DNA of 64,000 nt, taken from assembly GCA_028874335.1 (NCBI GenBank), contig JAPPJY010000016.1, positions 62,001-126,000 on the forward strand, in the 5' to 3' direction. Shown one piece after another: positions 16,262-24,893 of the stretch. The stretch is from Gemmatimonadota bacterium (lineage in GTDB: Bacteria; Latescibacterota; UBA2968; GCA-2709665). The translations under genes and the position numbers were made by a program. The notes beneath the pieces were generated by a model, which saw nothing but the letters and a program-made list of their open reading frames with translations, was not told where the DNA came from and did no database searches. Position 1 is the first letter of the stretch. Every line of letters begins with the position of its first letter.

Positions 16262-18385
16262 ATGATCAATCTCTCCCTATATGACGCGATCTGGCTGGTT
16301 GGCGGAGCAATCGCCGCCGGACTGCTCTGGGGCATTTTCGTATCCGCCATAAAGCGCAGGGGCACGCCGCTTCCACTGCTGCTGCTGATTGTGGCGGGTG
16401 CGCTGTGGTATACGGGCGATGCGCTGCGGATCCTGATAGAACAAGCGTCGCCGGGTGCTCTCGCGGCGGCCTATGCGGCACAGATCGCACGCTTTGGAAC
16501 GTGCTTTCTACCTTCAGCTTTGCTGGCGACGGTCCTGATTTCAGCTGATGAACAAAGGAACAGGATCGCCGACGGGTTGCGACGCAATCTCGTTCCATTC
16601 GCGATCGTCCCCGGCTTGATCGTATTCGCAACAGGACTGTGGGAAGTGCCGCTGAAACGAGTGGCCTTCAGCGTATACGCCATTGCCGCGCTGCTGTCTT
16701 CGGCGTGGCTCTGCCGTGGGTTCGCCAGGCAGTTGACAACGGAGGTGCAACGGTCGTTTTACCGGCAGACGGCGCTCGCGCTGACCGGTATCGCCATTCT
16801 GGCCTTTGTCGCATATCCCCTGGGAGGAATCAACCTCCCTCTCGCCGGACCGGCGTTCGACCTCGCGCTGTTTCTGTCGCCGATCGCGCCGGCCTACATC
16901 CTCGGTTACTACATTTACAGGTACAGCTTTTTCCGGATCGTGGTGAATCCCGCGCTGCTCTATTCGGCGCTGACGGGGATCGTGCTCACCGTCTATCTGC
17001 TTGTGATCCGGCGCGTCGCCGAAGAGCTCGGGCGCCTGGGCGGCGGGTTCCGGGTGGAAGTCGTCGAGGCGGTTCTGATCTCGCTGCTGATCTTCCTCTT
17101 TCAGCCGGTCAAGAATCGGCTGCAGGGGGTCATCAACCGGCTGTTCTTTAAAGCGCGGTACGAATACCAGCACCTGCTGGGGACACTGAGCCAGACGCTG
17201 AACGTGCCGGATGCGCTGGAGAGCCGGTTGAAGGCGGTTGTGGACGCCGTGGGTACGGTACTCAAGGTCCACCTTGTTTCGCTGGTGTTGTTTGACAGCG
17301 AGGACGGGCGCGTCGATCACGTGAGGGTAATCTCGGGAGGCGGACTGGCCGGTTTCGATCCTCCCGCGGCGCCGTTCAGCCGAAGCGAGGGGAACCGGGA
17401 GCAGGTTCGGCAGGTGGCGGACTGGATGTTGTCCCACCGCAGAGCGCTGGACGCCGGCGAATTGCATCGTCCGGCGCTCGCCGCGATCCTCGCGGAACAG
17501 GGCGTCCGGCTTTGCATTCCGGTGTTGCATAAGGAGAGGCTCGCCGGTTTTCTTTGCCTCGGAGAGAAGAAACGCAGCGTCCCCTTTTCGTCAGAGGAGT
17601 GGGAACTGCTCGGTACGCTGTGCAATCAGATTGCGCTGGCAGTGGAGAATACGCGCCTGGTGGAGCGCCGCCTGCAGCTGGAACGGCGCATGTACGAGGC
17701 GGAGCGCCTCTCCGGGTTGGGACTGCTTTCGGCGAGCATCGCTCACGAGGTGAAGAATCCTTTGAGTTCGATGAAGGCGATAACCACCGTGCTGCGGGAA
17801 GACCTTGAGAACGACCCGGACAAGGCCGGCGATCTGACAGTCGTTTTGAACGAGATCGATCGGTTGGGCCGCGTGGTGGACCGGCTCCTCAGGTTTGCGC
17901 AGCCGAAACACGTGGATACATTTGAGCCCCTGAACATCAAGGGTGTGCTCGACGACGTCGTCCTGATCCTGTCGCACGAGGCGGAACGGCGGAAGGTGGA
18001 AATCCGGGCCGAGGTTGCCGGCGGCCTGGTCGTTACCGGAGATCCTGAGGACCTGAAAGAGGTGTTCTTCAATCTCATCCTGAACGGAATCCAGGCGATG
18101 GACGACTCGGACCGGACGTCGGACCGGCGGCTGACCGTGCGGGCGGGACGGTCAAACGGAAGCGTCTCCGTGTGGGTTTCGGATACCGGACCGGGAATTT
18201 CAGGGGAGGCGCTGCCTCACGTCTTTGAACCGTTCTTCACGACAAAGGCTTCGGGGACGGGGCTGGGGCTTGCCATCGTCAAGCGGGACGTGGAGCGCAT
18301 GGGAGGATCGATTACAGTTGTGAATGGGGAGCAGGCCGGCGCGAAGTTCGAGGTTCAACTTCCTGGAGTGGACCATGCGGCATAA
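16262..18385 (+). CDS. Membrane sensor histidine kinase (PrsK-like architecture: multi-TM, GAF, HisKA, HATPase)
   Basis: 707 residues. Residues 1-290 form about eight membrane helices, then YSFFRIVVNPALLYS and a linker with QPVKNRLQGVINRLFF. A GAF-like domain (~320-460) precedes the kinase core. The phosphoacceptor His is in ASIAHEVKNPLSS (~residue 493), and the ATPase has FFNLILNGIQAM, DTGPGISG and GTGLGLAIVKRD. The layout is that of PrsK-type kinases, though no exosortase gene is nearby. The frame is open to 16121, but that extension is a pyrimidine-rich repeat, so MINLSLYDAIW at 16262 is chosen. Its stop overlaps the next gene by 11 bp, and that gene encodes its cognate sigma-54 activator. 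Confidence 0.88.
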   Translation: MINLSLYDAIWLVGGAIAAGLLWGIFVSAIKRRGTPLPLLLLIVAGALWYTGDALRILIEQASPGALAAAYAAQIARFGTCFLPSALLATVLISADEQRNRIADGLRRNLVPFAIVPGLIVFATGLWEVPLKRVAFSVYAIAALLSSAWLCRGFARQLTTEVQRSFYRQTALALTGIAILAFVAYPLGGINLPLAGPAFDLALFLSPIAPAYILGYYIYRYSFFRIVVNPALLYSALTGIVLTVYLLVIRRVAEELGRLGGGFRVEVVEAVLISLLIFLFQPVKNRLQGVINRLFFKARYEYQHLLGTLSQTLNVPDALESRLKAVVDAVGTVLKVHLVSLVLFDSEDGRVDHVRVISGGGLAGFDPPAAPFSRSEGNREQVRQVADWMLSHRRALDAGELHRPALAAILAEQGVRLCIPVLHKERLAGFLCLGEKKRSVPFSSEEWELLGTLCNQIALAVENTRLVERRLQLERRMYEAERLSGLGLLSASIAHEVKNPLSSMKAITTVLREDLENDPDKAGDLTVVLNEIDRLGRVVDRLLRFAQPKHVDTFEPLNIKGVLDDVVLILSHEAERRKVEIRAEVAGGLVVTGDPEDLKEVFFNLILNGIQAMDDSDRTSDRRLTVRAGRSNGSVSVWVSDTGPGISGEALPHVFEPFFTTKASGTGLGLAIVKRDVERMGGSITVVNGEQAGAKFEVQLPGVDHAA

Positions 18386-19772
18386 GATTCTGGTTGTGGA
18401 CGATGAACGCGCCGCGCGGCTCGGTCTGAAGCGGGCGCTCGCGGCGCTGTCCTGCGAGGTTGTCGAGGCGGGAGACGGCGTGGCGGCGCTCGAGGAAATC
18501 GCACGCGGCGGTCCCGATCTGGTGATCTGCGATATCCAGATGCCGAGAATGGATGGTCTGACGCTGGTGAAGCGGCTGGCCGAACGGGGAGACCCGCCGC
18601 CTGTCATCATGATGACCGCGTACGGATCCGAGCGGATCGCCGTGGATGCGATGAAGGCGGGCGCGTACGACTACCTGAGCAAGCCTTACGACGTTGATGA
18701 ACTTCGCTGCCTCGCACAGAATGCGCTCGAGACCGTACGGTTGCGGAAGGAGAACGAAACGCTGCGCGACGAGCTCCGGCGGCAGTCCGGGTTCGGACTA
18801 TTAGTCGGCCGCTGCCGCGCCATGGATCGGGTCTGCGACATGATAGGCAAGGTGGCCGGGACCGACGCGGCCGTGATGGTAAACGGCGAAAGCGGGACGG
18901 GCAAGGAACTCGTGGCGCGGGCGATTCACGAACAGGGTTGTCGCAAGGACCGTCCGTTTGTGGCCGTGAATGCCGCGGCGCTGCCCACCGAGTTGATCGA
19001 GAGCGAACTGTTCGGCCACGAGAAAGGCGCATTTACGGGGGCTGCTTCAAGGCGGCAGGGCAAATTCGAGCTGGCGGACGGCGGAACACTTTTTCTGGAT
19101 GAAGTCGGGGACATGCACCTCGAAACCCAGGCGAAGCTGTTGCGTGTGGTGCAGGAGCAGCGTTTCGAGCGGCTGGGCGGCTCGGAGACGGTGGCGGTGG
19201 ACGTTCGGATGATCAGCGCCACCAATCGGGACCTTCCCGACGAGATCTCCGGAGGGAGGTTCCGGGAAGACCTCTACTACCGGCTTAGGGTCGTGGAAAT
19301 TTTCCTGCCCCCGCTGCGCGACCGCCGGGAGGATATCGGGCTGCTGGTCCGGCACTTTCTTGAGCAATACAATCGAAAACACGGAAAGGCAATCAAGGAA
19401 GTTCCGGCCGGTGTGATGAAGCGATTGACGTCCTATGCCTGGCCGGGCAATATTCGCGAACTGATGCACGCCGTCGAGCGTGCGGTCATCTTCGCGGAGG
19501 GCACCGTCCTCAGCCGAGACGTGCTTCCGGAGGAAATCCGATCTCACGGTAAGGAATCCAGCGCCACTGGAGCGCCCGCATGGCGGGACGGTATTTTCTT
19601 CCAGGATGCAAAGCAGGAGGCTGTACAGAACTTCGAAGCCGCGTTCATACGGTCGGCGCTGGAGCAACACAAGGGCAATATGAGCAGAACCGCGCCGGCC
19701 ATCGGCATGAAGAGGCAGGCGCTGCAGCAGAAGGTCAGGGAACTGGGGATCGATCCGGGAATATACAGATAA
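18375..19772 (+). CDS. NtrC-family sigma-54-dependent response regulator
   Basis: 465 residues. The receiver domain (1-120) has the phospho-acceptor Asp in LVICDIQMPRMDG (~residue 53). The AAA+ domain (~135-370) has Walker A GESGTGKE and the sigma-54 contact loop GAFTGA (~residue 217). A Fis-type helix-turn-helix is at the C-terminus (SRTAPAIGMKRQALQQKVRE). It is overlapped with the kinase gene, so the two form a two-component system. The nearest sigma-54 promoter is 20205-20220, in front of the phospholipid gene downstream, with a palindrome about 85-105 bp further up as a likely binding site. Confidence 0.93.
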   Translation: MRHKILVVDDERAARLGLKRALAALSCEVVEAGDGVAALEEIARGGPDLVICDIQMPRMDGLTLVKRLAERGDPPPVIMMTAYGSERIAVDAMKAGAYDYLSKPYDVDELRCLAQNALETVRLRKENETLRDELRRQSGFGLLVGRCRAMDRVCDMIGKVAGTDAAVMVNGESGTGKELVARAIHEQGCRKDRPFVAVNAAALPTELIESELFGHEKGAFTGAASRRQGKFELADGGTLFLDEVGDMHLETQAKLLRVVQEQRFERLGGSETVAVDVRMISATNRDLPDEISGGRFREDLYYRLRVVEIFLPPLRDRREDIGLLVRHFLEQYNRKHGKAIKEVPAGVMKRLTSYAWPGNIRELMHAVERAVIFAEGTVLSRDVLPEEIRSHGKESSATGAPAWRDGIFFQDAKQEAVQNFEAAFIRSALEQHKGNMSRTAPAIGMKRQALQQKVRELGIDPGIYR

Positions 19773-19868
19773 AGGAAGACGGAAGAAGGTAGAAGGAAGA
19801 GGGCCACACCGCACACCACCGGGCATCGACAAGGCCTGGCGATATCAATTCGAGGACACCTGGTGTTG

Positions 19869-19896
19869 GTAGGGGCGACCGGCCGGTCGCCCCTAC
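19869..19896. repeat. Perfect 28-bp palindrome of the 'GGGGCGACC' REP-like family
   Basis: GTAGGGGCGACCGG followed by its exact reverse complement. The same kind of hairpin (GGGCAACC...GGTTGCCC) occurs in the gaps near 59.97 kb and 62.49 kb. Confidence 0.6.
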
Positions 19897-20049
19897 AGAT
19901 TCCACGACGGCATAGGATTTCGTGCGGCCGACCTATCGCTTTGGACCGTCCCACGCACGAAACGCAGTTCCAAAGAAACCGAAAGGCGAAAGAAGGCGTG
20001 AGATTGTAATTGCATAGAATAAAACCTGATGTTATTGCCCCATACGATG

Positions 20050-20082
20050 CCCGAAGACGTAAGATTTGTCTTCGGGTTTTTT
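20050..20082 (+). terminator. Intrinsic terminator after the kinase/sigma-54 activator operon
   Basis: Stem CCCGAAGAC / GTCTTCGGG (20050-20058 and 20068-20076), then six T. It insulates the two-component genes from the sigma-54 promoter downstream. Confidence 0.8.
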
Positions 20083-20099
20083 ACGGTTCCTGGTCCGCT

Positions 20100-20123
20100 A
20101 CCTGCAAGCCGCGGTTTGCAGGT
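20100..20123. promoter_or_regulatory. Candidate enhancer (UAS) palindrome for the sigma-54 activator
   Basis: 24-bp near-perfect palindrome: arms ACCTGCAA / TTGCAGGT around CCGCGG, with a single mismatched pair. It lies 82-105 bp upstream of the -24 element of the sigma-54 promoter, a usual place for NtrC-family binding sites. Confidence 0.5.
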
Positions 20124-20204
20124 GCAAGATTTGGATGGCACCTGTCATCCGTTTAGACGGCCGGATTTCCGTGGAATCGGCCTGTTTTCGGGCTCAATCC
20201 GTTA

Positions 20205-20220
20205 TGGCACGAGGTTTGCT
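20205..20220 (+). promoter_or_regulatory. Consensus sigma-54 promoter
   Basis: TGGCACGAGGTTTGCT matches the -24/-12 consensus TGGCACG-N4-TTGCW at every fixed position. The start would be near 20231, leaving a ~19-nt leader containing the AAAGGAGG site of the gene at 20250. Confidence 0.85.
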
Positions 20221-20249
20221 CAAGGTGTCCTGCAGGAAAGGAGGACGTT

Positions 20250-20897
20250 ATGTCCACACACACATTGACGATTGCAGCCACCCTTCAACGCCACACCGCA
20301 AACCTGATTACGGCCTTCCGGGTCGTGTGCCTGTTTCTGGCGGCGGCCTTTGCGGTCACCGGAGATTTCGTACTCGCATGGATTGCGGTTCCCCTGGCGT
20401 TCGCCGCGCTGTTGATGGACTGGCTCGATGGGTACGCCGCGCGCCGGCTGGGATGCGAAAGCAAGGTGGGCGGCCTGCTCGACATCGTGGGGGACCGGAT
20501 TGCGGAGAACGTGTGGTGGGTGGTGTTCGCGTGGCTGCATCTGGTCCCCCTCTGGGTGCCGCTGGTGGTACTCAGCAGGGGATTCGTGACGGACGCCATT
20601 CGGAGTTGCGCCCTTACGCAGGGAAAGACCGCATTCGGAGAGACGACGATGATGCGGTCGCCCATCGGTTACGGTCTGGTCGCTTCCCGCACAAGCAGGG
20701 CGGCGTACGGCGTCGCGAAGGTCATCGCATTTGTCGCGCTGTTCATCCTGAACGCGGTTCAATACTCGACGAGCCTTGATCCCGGACTGGGGTCGGGCGT
20801 AGAGACAGTCGCTCTCGCAGCCACCTATCTGACCGTCGCCCTCTGCGCGATACGGGGAATTCCGGTAATCACCGCGGCAAAAAGGGTTGTCATCTAA
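20250..20897 (+). CDS. CDP-alcohol phosphatidyltransferase
   Basis: 215-residue polytopic inner-membrane enzyme. The active-site motif D-x2-D-G-x2-A-R-x8-G-x3-D-x3-D is complete (MDWLDGYAARRLGCESKVGG, then LLDIVGDR, residues ~52-80). The family transfers a phosphatidyl group from a CDP-lipid to an alcohol such as glycerol-3-phosphate, serine or inositol; the acceptor is not clear here. The GTRxR-like substrate sites of PgsA are not obvious. The ATG has AAAGGAGG 6 nt upstream and a consensus sigma-54 promoter 30 bp upstream. It probably heads a three-gene operon with the two genes below. Confidence 0.9.
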   Translation: MSTHTLTIAATLQRHTANLITAFRVVCLFLAAAFAVTGDFVLAWIAVPLAFAALLMDWLDGYAARRLGCESKVGGLLDIVGDRIAENVWWVVFAWLHLVPLWVPLVVLSRGFVTDAIRSCALTQGKTAFGETTMMRSPIGYGLVASRTSRAAYGVAKVIAFVALFILNAVQYSTSLDPGLGSGVETVALAATYLTVALCAIRGIPVITAAKRVVI

Positions 20898-20922
20898 CGG
20901 AACGGTTCTCGAGGAGAACGCG

Positions 20923-21963
20923 ATGAAACAGGAAGCCTATATACTGCTCTGGCTGCTGGGGCTGGCGTGCCTTGGCGTGCTGCTTCATCAGCTCGGTGAG
21001 CCGGAAGTGTGGCGGCACGTGGTGATGATGGGCTGGGGATACGTCCCGATAATCGGAATAACCCTGGCGGCCTATGTGAATAACGTCTTCGCGTGGCGGG
21101 AGAGTTTTGACGGTGGGACCGAGAGACCTCGATTGAGACCGTTGCTGTGGGTAAAGCTGGTCGGCGAAGCCCTGGGCAACGTGATGCCGGCCTCGCAGAT
21201 CGGCAAAGAAGTCGCCAAGGTCATGATGCTGCGGGAGAGAATGGGCGTGACCGCCGGGGTGTCGTCGCTTGTACTCACCAAGACGGGAGAGATGGTCAGC
21301 GGCGTTCTTTTCGTCCTGGGCGGCGTTCTGGCGGGTCTTCACCGATACGTTTTTCCAGCGGAAATCCAATGGGCGCTATTTGCCGCACTGACGATCGCCG
21401 TCGTTGGCGCGGTACTTACCGTGGTGAGACAGCGCCGCGATCCCTTCACCGGGCTTGTGAACCTCGTGGCGCGGATGCGGATCTCGTTTGTGGCGCGGTT
21501 CCGCAATCGTGCGGCGGAGATCGATCGCAATCTGGCCGCGTTCTACCGGCTGAAAGGATGGCGTCTGGCGGGCCTGCTGGGTATGCACCTGACGACATGG
21601 GGCCTCGGAACGCTGGAGATTTACGTGATCCTGCATGTCCTGGGCGAGCCGATGCCGTTTGTTTCGGTTTACCTGTTCCACTCGCTGATGATGGTGATCA
21701 ATGTGGTTTTCGGTTTTGTCCCGTACGGCATGGGGGTCTTCGAAGGCGGGCACGTGTTTCTCTTCCATCTGATGGGACTGGAGCCAGGTACCGGATTGGC
21801 CGTGGGAATCGTACGGCGGATCCGTAAGATCTTCTGGATGCTGCTCGGCCTGCTCCTGCTGCTTCTGGGGTCCCGCACCATCCGGTTAAGGACGCCGAAG
21901 GAGAAGGACGGTCTCGAACGAGTGGAAACCACGGCTTCATTGCACCACGGGCAAGCACCTTGA
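20923..21963 (+). CDS. Flippase-like integral membrane protein (LPG synthase TM / UPF0104 family)
   Basis: 346 residues with about eight membrane helices. The segment VKLVGEALGNVMPASQIGKE is the hallmark of the lysylphosphatidylglycerol synthetase N-terminal (PF03706-like) family. The C-terminal aminoacyl-transferase domain of MprF is absent, so it is the stand-alone flippase-like form. Later FGFVPYGMGVFEGGHVFLF also fits the family. The ATG at 20923 follows GAGGAG, 25 bp after the phosphatidyltransferase. Pairing with a phospholipid-head-group enzyme suggests that one makes a lipid and the other moves it between leaflets. Confidence 0.85.
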   Translation: MKQEAYILLWLLGLACLGVLLHQLGEPEVWRHVVMMGWGYVPIIGITLAAYVNNVFAWRESFDGGTERPRLRPLLWVKLVGEALGNVMPASQIGKEVAKVMMLRERMGVTAGVSSLVLTKTGEMVSGVLFVLGGVLAGLHRYVFPAEIQWALFAALTIAVVGAVLTVVRQRRDPFTGLVNLVARMRISFVARFRNRAAEIDRNLAAFYRLKGWRLAGLLGMHLTTWGLGTLEIYVILHVLGEPMPFVSVYLFHSLMMVINVVFGFVPYGMGVFEGGHVFLFHLMGLEPGTGLAVGIVRRIRKIFWMLLGLLLLLLGSRTIRLRTPKEKDGLERVETTASLHHGQAP

Positions 21964-22017
21964 GGAATAACTGATCGACACATCGATTCGTGCCGCGAGA
22001 GACACAGGAGGAAGATC

Positions 22018-23166
22018 GTGAAGATTGGCGCACTCATCCTGACCGTGACAATGGTGTTTATTGCGACGACTCCGTTCATTGCGCAGACGGCCTCGCCGCT
22101 AAGGGGCGCGCAGAAGGCCGATACGGCCGTGGAAGCGGCCATACGGATGCTTCACACGAAGGCGGTCACGGTAATGTCCGGTGAGGAGGTCGATCTGAAC
22201 AGGCTCTATCCCGGATTGTATGCTTACGTGGTGTTCAAATTTAACGAGGCGGAAGGCGCGGCGATGGGCCGGATTGTCGCCAGCGAATCGAGTCGAGTCG
22301 TGATCGCACCGGGCGAAGGGAAAGGATGGGAGATCTTGCGACGGGATATCGTGCACCTCGCCGTCGCCGACAACCCGGGCGGTATCGAGCTGTGGCGAAT
22401 GGCAAGGCGTGAGATGTTGGAGGGCCTGGAGACGGCGACGTCGGAATTATCCGGCGAAAACCCCAATCTCGAGAATCTCAGAATCGGATCGCACGTACAT
22501 GTCGTCTACCGGACCCCCGGCATCAGCCGCACCGCCACAGGAGTGATAACGGGTATTGACGCGAATCATATCGAGATTAAGTCAGGAAAAAAACCGGGAG
22601 TCCGACAGAAAATCCGGGCGGGCGACGTCGAACGCATTTTATCTTTTCGCAAACGCGGCGAAATGGATCGCTGGCGGAATGCGAGAAAGGCCATGCGTGA
22701 CCTTCAGGGTCCCCGGGTCCGGCTGAAGGCGCCATCGATATCGCCGCATTGGATGATCGGAAGGTTCGCAGGCGCCGTCCGGGACACACTCGAGGTCCTG
22801 TCCGAACGCGGCGCAGAACGGATCCACCACGCTTCAGTCAGAACTCTGGAAGTCAGCATGGGTCGTCATCGAAACACGATCAAGGGTATGGCCATAGGGG
22901 CTCTTGCCGGACTTGGCTCTGCACTTCTGATATATCCATATGATGCATTTGACGACGAAAGAAGAGGGGAAGTTGAAGAAAGGGACCGCGCCGACCGATT
23001 CTTCTACGCCGTTCTCGTGGTGCCTCTCGCGACAGTCTGCGGCACCCTGGTCGGCGGCAGGACGATTACCGAAAAATGGGTCGAAGTTCACCCTTCCCGG
23101 ATCAATTTGAGCATATCGCCGACAAGGAATAACGGCCTGAGGGCCGCGCTGTCTTTCCACTTTTAG
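22018..23166 (+). CDS. Secreted protein with three small beta-barrel-like repeats and a glycine-rich C-terminal helix pair
   Basis: 382 residues, family not recognised. An N-terminal signal (MKIGALILTVTMVFIATTPF) is followed by three similar ~60-residue units near residues 60-125, 160-222 and 235-290. Each has the pattern 'G..V.V.Y/F... ..GRI/GVI....... IEI.... .G....I...DV.R/V..L.VS', resembling SH3- or LSm-type barrels. The C-terminus has two hydrophobic segments (MAIGALAGLGSALLI and FYAVLVVPLATVCGTLVGG) and a final strand ending in aromatic residues. The GTG start has an AGGAGG site 6 nt upstream. It is third in the sigma-54-controlled operon. Function unknown; perhaps a membrane-anchored sensor or scaffold. 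Confidence 0.75.
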   Translation: MKIGALILTVTMVFIATTPFIAQTASPLRGAQKADTAVEAAIRMLHTKAVTVMSGEEVDLNRLYPGLYAYVVFKFNEAEGAAMGRIVASESSRVVIAPGEGKGWEILRRDIVHLAVADNPGGIELWRMARREMLEGLETATSELSGENPNLENLRIGSHVHVVYRTPGISRTATGVITGIDANHIEIKSGKKPGVRQKIRAGDVERILSFRKRGEMDRWRNARKAMRDLQGPRVRLKAPSISPHWMIGRFAGAVRDTLEVLSERGAERIHHASVRTLEVSMGRHRNTIKGMAIGALAGLGSALLIYPYDAFDDERRGEVEERDRADRFFYAVLVVPLATVCGTLVGGRTITEKWVEVHPSRINLSISPTRNNGLRAALSFHF

Positions 23167-23576
23167 GCGTCGGCCAGGGCGAGAGGATGTCGCGTTTACT
23201 GTGCCGGTAGATCGTCAATCCAGTTGGCAAGACGCTAGAGGTGGGGAGAGGGAAAGGGGAAGAAGGAAGAAGGAAAGAGGAAGAAGGAAGAAAAACCTGA
23301 AAAGCAAAGAGACGGAAGAAGGGATTCATTCAAAAAAACCGAAAGGCGGCAAGACGTGAGGCGCATGTCGCGGGAGAAATCCGAAACGACTGGAGCGAGA
23401 GAGAGCTCTTGCGTCTTGCGCCTCGAAAAAATCGCGTTTTTCGCTTCCATTGACCCTCGTTCTTCGTACCTTGGTTTAGACGGTCAACACAAGACGCATT
23501 TTATCCAGAGATTGACTGCCTTTTCCTTCTTCCTTCTTCTTTCTTCCTTCATCCTTTCATCGACAGGGAGTACGAC
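23167..23576. other. Low-complexity intergenic region with opposed purine and pyrimidine tracts
   Basis: A GGAAGA-rich tract (23236-23300) and a CTTCCT-rich tract (23519-23560) face each other about 220 bp apart and could pair. Between them lies a 25-bp sequence (23336-23360) nearly repeated at 19976-20002. No gene is visible. Confidence 0.6.
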
Positions 23577-24479
23577 GTGAGTGAACACTGCTATTTCATA
23601 TCCGCCGGAGAACTGCGGGCGTTTGTCGGGGACGATACGGACCACGGTGGGGGACGGGACGAGCACAGCGGCGTCTGGTTTCTGACATCCATCAAGGACG
23701 GCCATACGGCAGTGTCTCGGGGCAACGGCGTGCTGCTGTTCGGTCACCACAGGGGCACCCGGCCCTCGGTGCGGCGGGTGGATGGAACTTCGGTCGAGTT
23801 GTTCAAGGAGGCGGTCGAGGCGAACAACCACGTGGAAACGCGGGGGACCTATCGCCTGGTGGCGCCGCACTATATCGACTACGAGATGACGGCCGCCGCC
23901 CGTTCAGGGCACCGGCCGCAGCATCGCGCGTCATTCAGCTGGTGCTGTTACGTAAACTCCCCGGCGGAAAAGGGCATTCACTTTCTCGAAAACGGCCTGT
24001 GGACGTATTACTGCAATCCGGTACATGGGCAGGGCGCAATGGTTTTCCCGACGGATCTGAACGCGGCCGATCGGGAGCCCTGGGGACAGCAGCCGGCCAC
24101 CGTGTTTCTGGACGGACGGAGGAATTTCGGCCACTCGGATTCCGGGCGTACGTTTGATTATCCGTTCTATTTCGGGATGATCCGCGGGATGATGTACCAG
24201 ATTATGGCGGACGATTATCCGGGCTTCCGGTTCTTCCTCTCACCGTCGGGCGCGGGGCAATCGCTGCTGCCGGGGCAAAGCAGTCCGGCGTGGGATTTCG
24301 CGTGGGAGACGGATGGGCTCAGGGTGGACGAACCGGTCTCGCTTCGCGTCCGTGTGGCCTACAAACGTCCCGCAAAGACAGACGCGGTCCCGAACGGGTA
24401 CGCGGCGGACCACGCGTGGTTGGAGTTTCAGAGGTTCAGGGAGACGTATCCGGTGCGCGGGATGGAGACGAAAAGGTAG
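23577..24479 (+). CDS. Conserved-looking protein of unknown function
   Basis: 300 residues, cytoplasmic (no signal). It has many aromatic residues and His/Asp (YFISAGELRAFVGDDTDHGG, NNHVETRGTYRLVAPHYIDY, GIHFLENGLWTYYCNPVHGQ). The end is rich in beta-strands. The composition resembles carbohydrate-binding or sugar-active beta-sandwich proteins, but no catalytic motif can be named. The GTG start at 23577 has AGGGAG 7 nt upstream. It stands alone, followed by a purine-rich tract and the convergent higBA operon. Confidence 0.7.
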   Translation: MSEHCYFISAGELRAFVGDDTDHGGGRDEHSGVWFLTSIKDGHTAVSRGNGVLLFGHHRGTRPSVRRVDGTSVELFKEAVEANNHVETRGTYRLVAPHYIDYEMTAAARSGHRPQHRASFSWCCYVNSPAEKGIHFLENGLWTYYCNPVHGQGAMVFPTDLNAADREPWGQQPATVFLDGRRNFGHSDSGRTFDYPFYFGMIRGMMYQIMADDYPGFRFFLSPSGAGQSLLPGQSSPAWDFAWETDGLRVDEPVSLRVRVAYKRPAKTDAVPNGYAADHAWLEFQRFRETYPVRGMETKR

Positions 24480-24505
24480 AAGGAAGAAGGTAGAAGGAAG
24501 AATGT
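24470..24505. repeat. GGTAGAAGGAAGA purine tract
   Basis: Tandem GGTAGAAGGAAGA units directly after the gene ending at 24479. The same unit follows the gene ending at 19772. Related tracts lie at 23236-23300 and, on the opposite strand, at 16172-16206 and 23519-23560. Confidence 0.55.
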
Positions 24506-24584
24506 GAGCAGAGGCGGGGTGACTTGAGATGGACGGGAGAATACACCACAGCGGAGATGGTGATCCAGACTCCACCGGGATACC

Positions 24585-24884
24585 TTAGGCGCCGTGAACA
24601 CGCACCTCTTGATCGAGCCTGCCAGACAGGGTGTCGCGGGCGGCTTCAAGGTCGTAACGGGTTTGCAGATTCATCCAGAACTGAGCTTCCATTGAAAAAA
24701 AGCGCCCCAGTCTCAAGGCTGTATCTGCAGTAATGCGCCGCTTCCCGTGTATGATTTCATTGATGCGGCGCGGCGGCACATTGATTGCCTTCGCCAAGTG
24801 ATACTGACTCATCTGCATCGGCTCGAGGAAATCTTCCAACAGAATCTCGCCCGGGTGGATCGGCGGAAAGTCACGTGTCGTCAT
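24585..24884 (-). CDS. higA: HigA-family antitoxin
   Basis: 99-residue XRE-type helix-turn-helix protein beginning DFPPIHPGEILLEDFLEPM, the classic HigA start, then MSQYHLAKAINVPPRRINEI (the helix-turn-helix) and the HGKRRITADTALRLGRFF segment. It neutralises the HigB toxin encoded 9 bp upstream and represses the operon. A 19-bp inverted repeat over the promoter -35 (25200-25218) is the likely operator. Intact. Confidence 0.95.
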   Translation of the reverse strand: MTTRDFPPIHPGEILLEDFLEPMQMSQYHLAKAINVPPRRINEIIHGKRRITADTALRLGRFFSMEAQFWMNLQTRYDLEAARDTLSGRLDQEVRVHGA

Positions 24885-24893
24885 CGTTGCTCC

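Larger units (their letters stand above)
19773..20249. other. Regulatory and repeat-rich intergenic region
   Basis: Holds a GGAAGA-type purine tract (19773-19802), a perfect 28-bp palindrome (19869-19896, REP-like, core GGGGCGACCGGCCGGTCGCC), and a 27-bp repeat (19976-20002) that recurs at 23336. After these come an intrinsic terminator (20050-20082), a 24-bp palindrome (20100-20123) and a sigma-54 promoter (20205-20220). No protein gene is visible. Confidence 0.6.

Noticed and set aside
16262-19772. PEP-CTERM/exosortase (PrsK/PrsR) system
   Set aside because: The kinase layout is similar, but no exosortase, EPS genes or PEP-CTERM proteins are present in the window. Only the architecture resemblance is kept.
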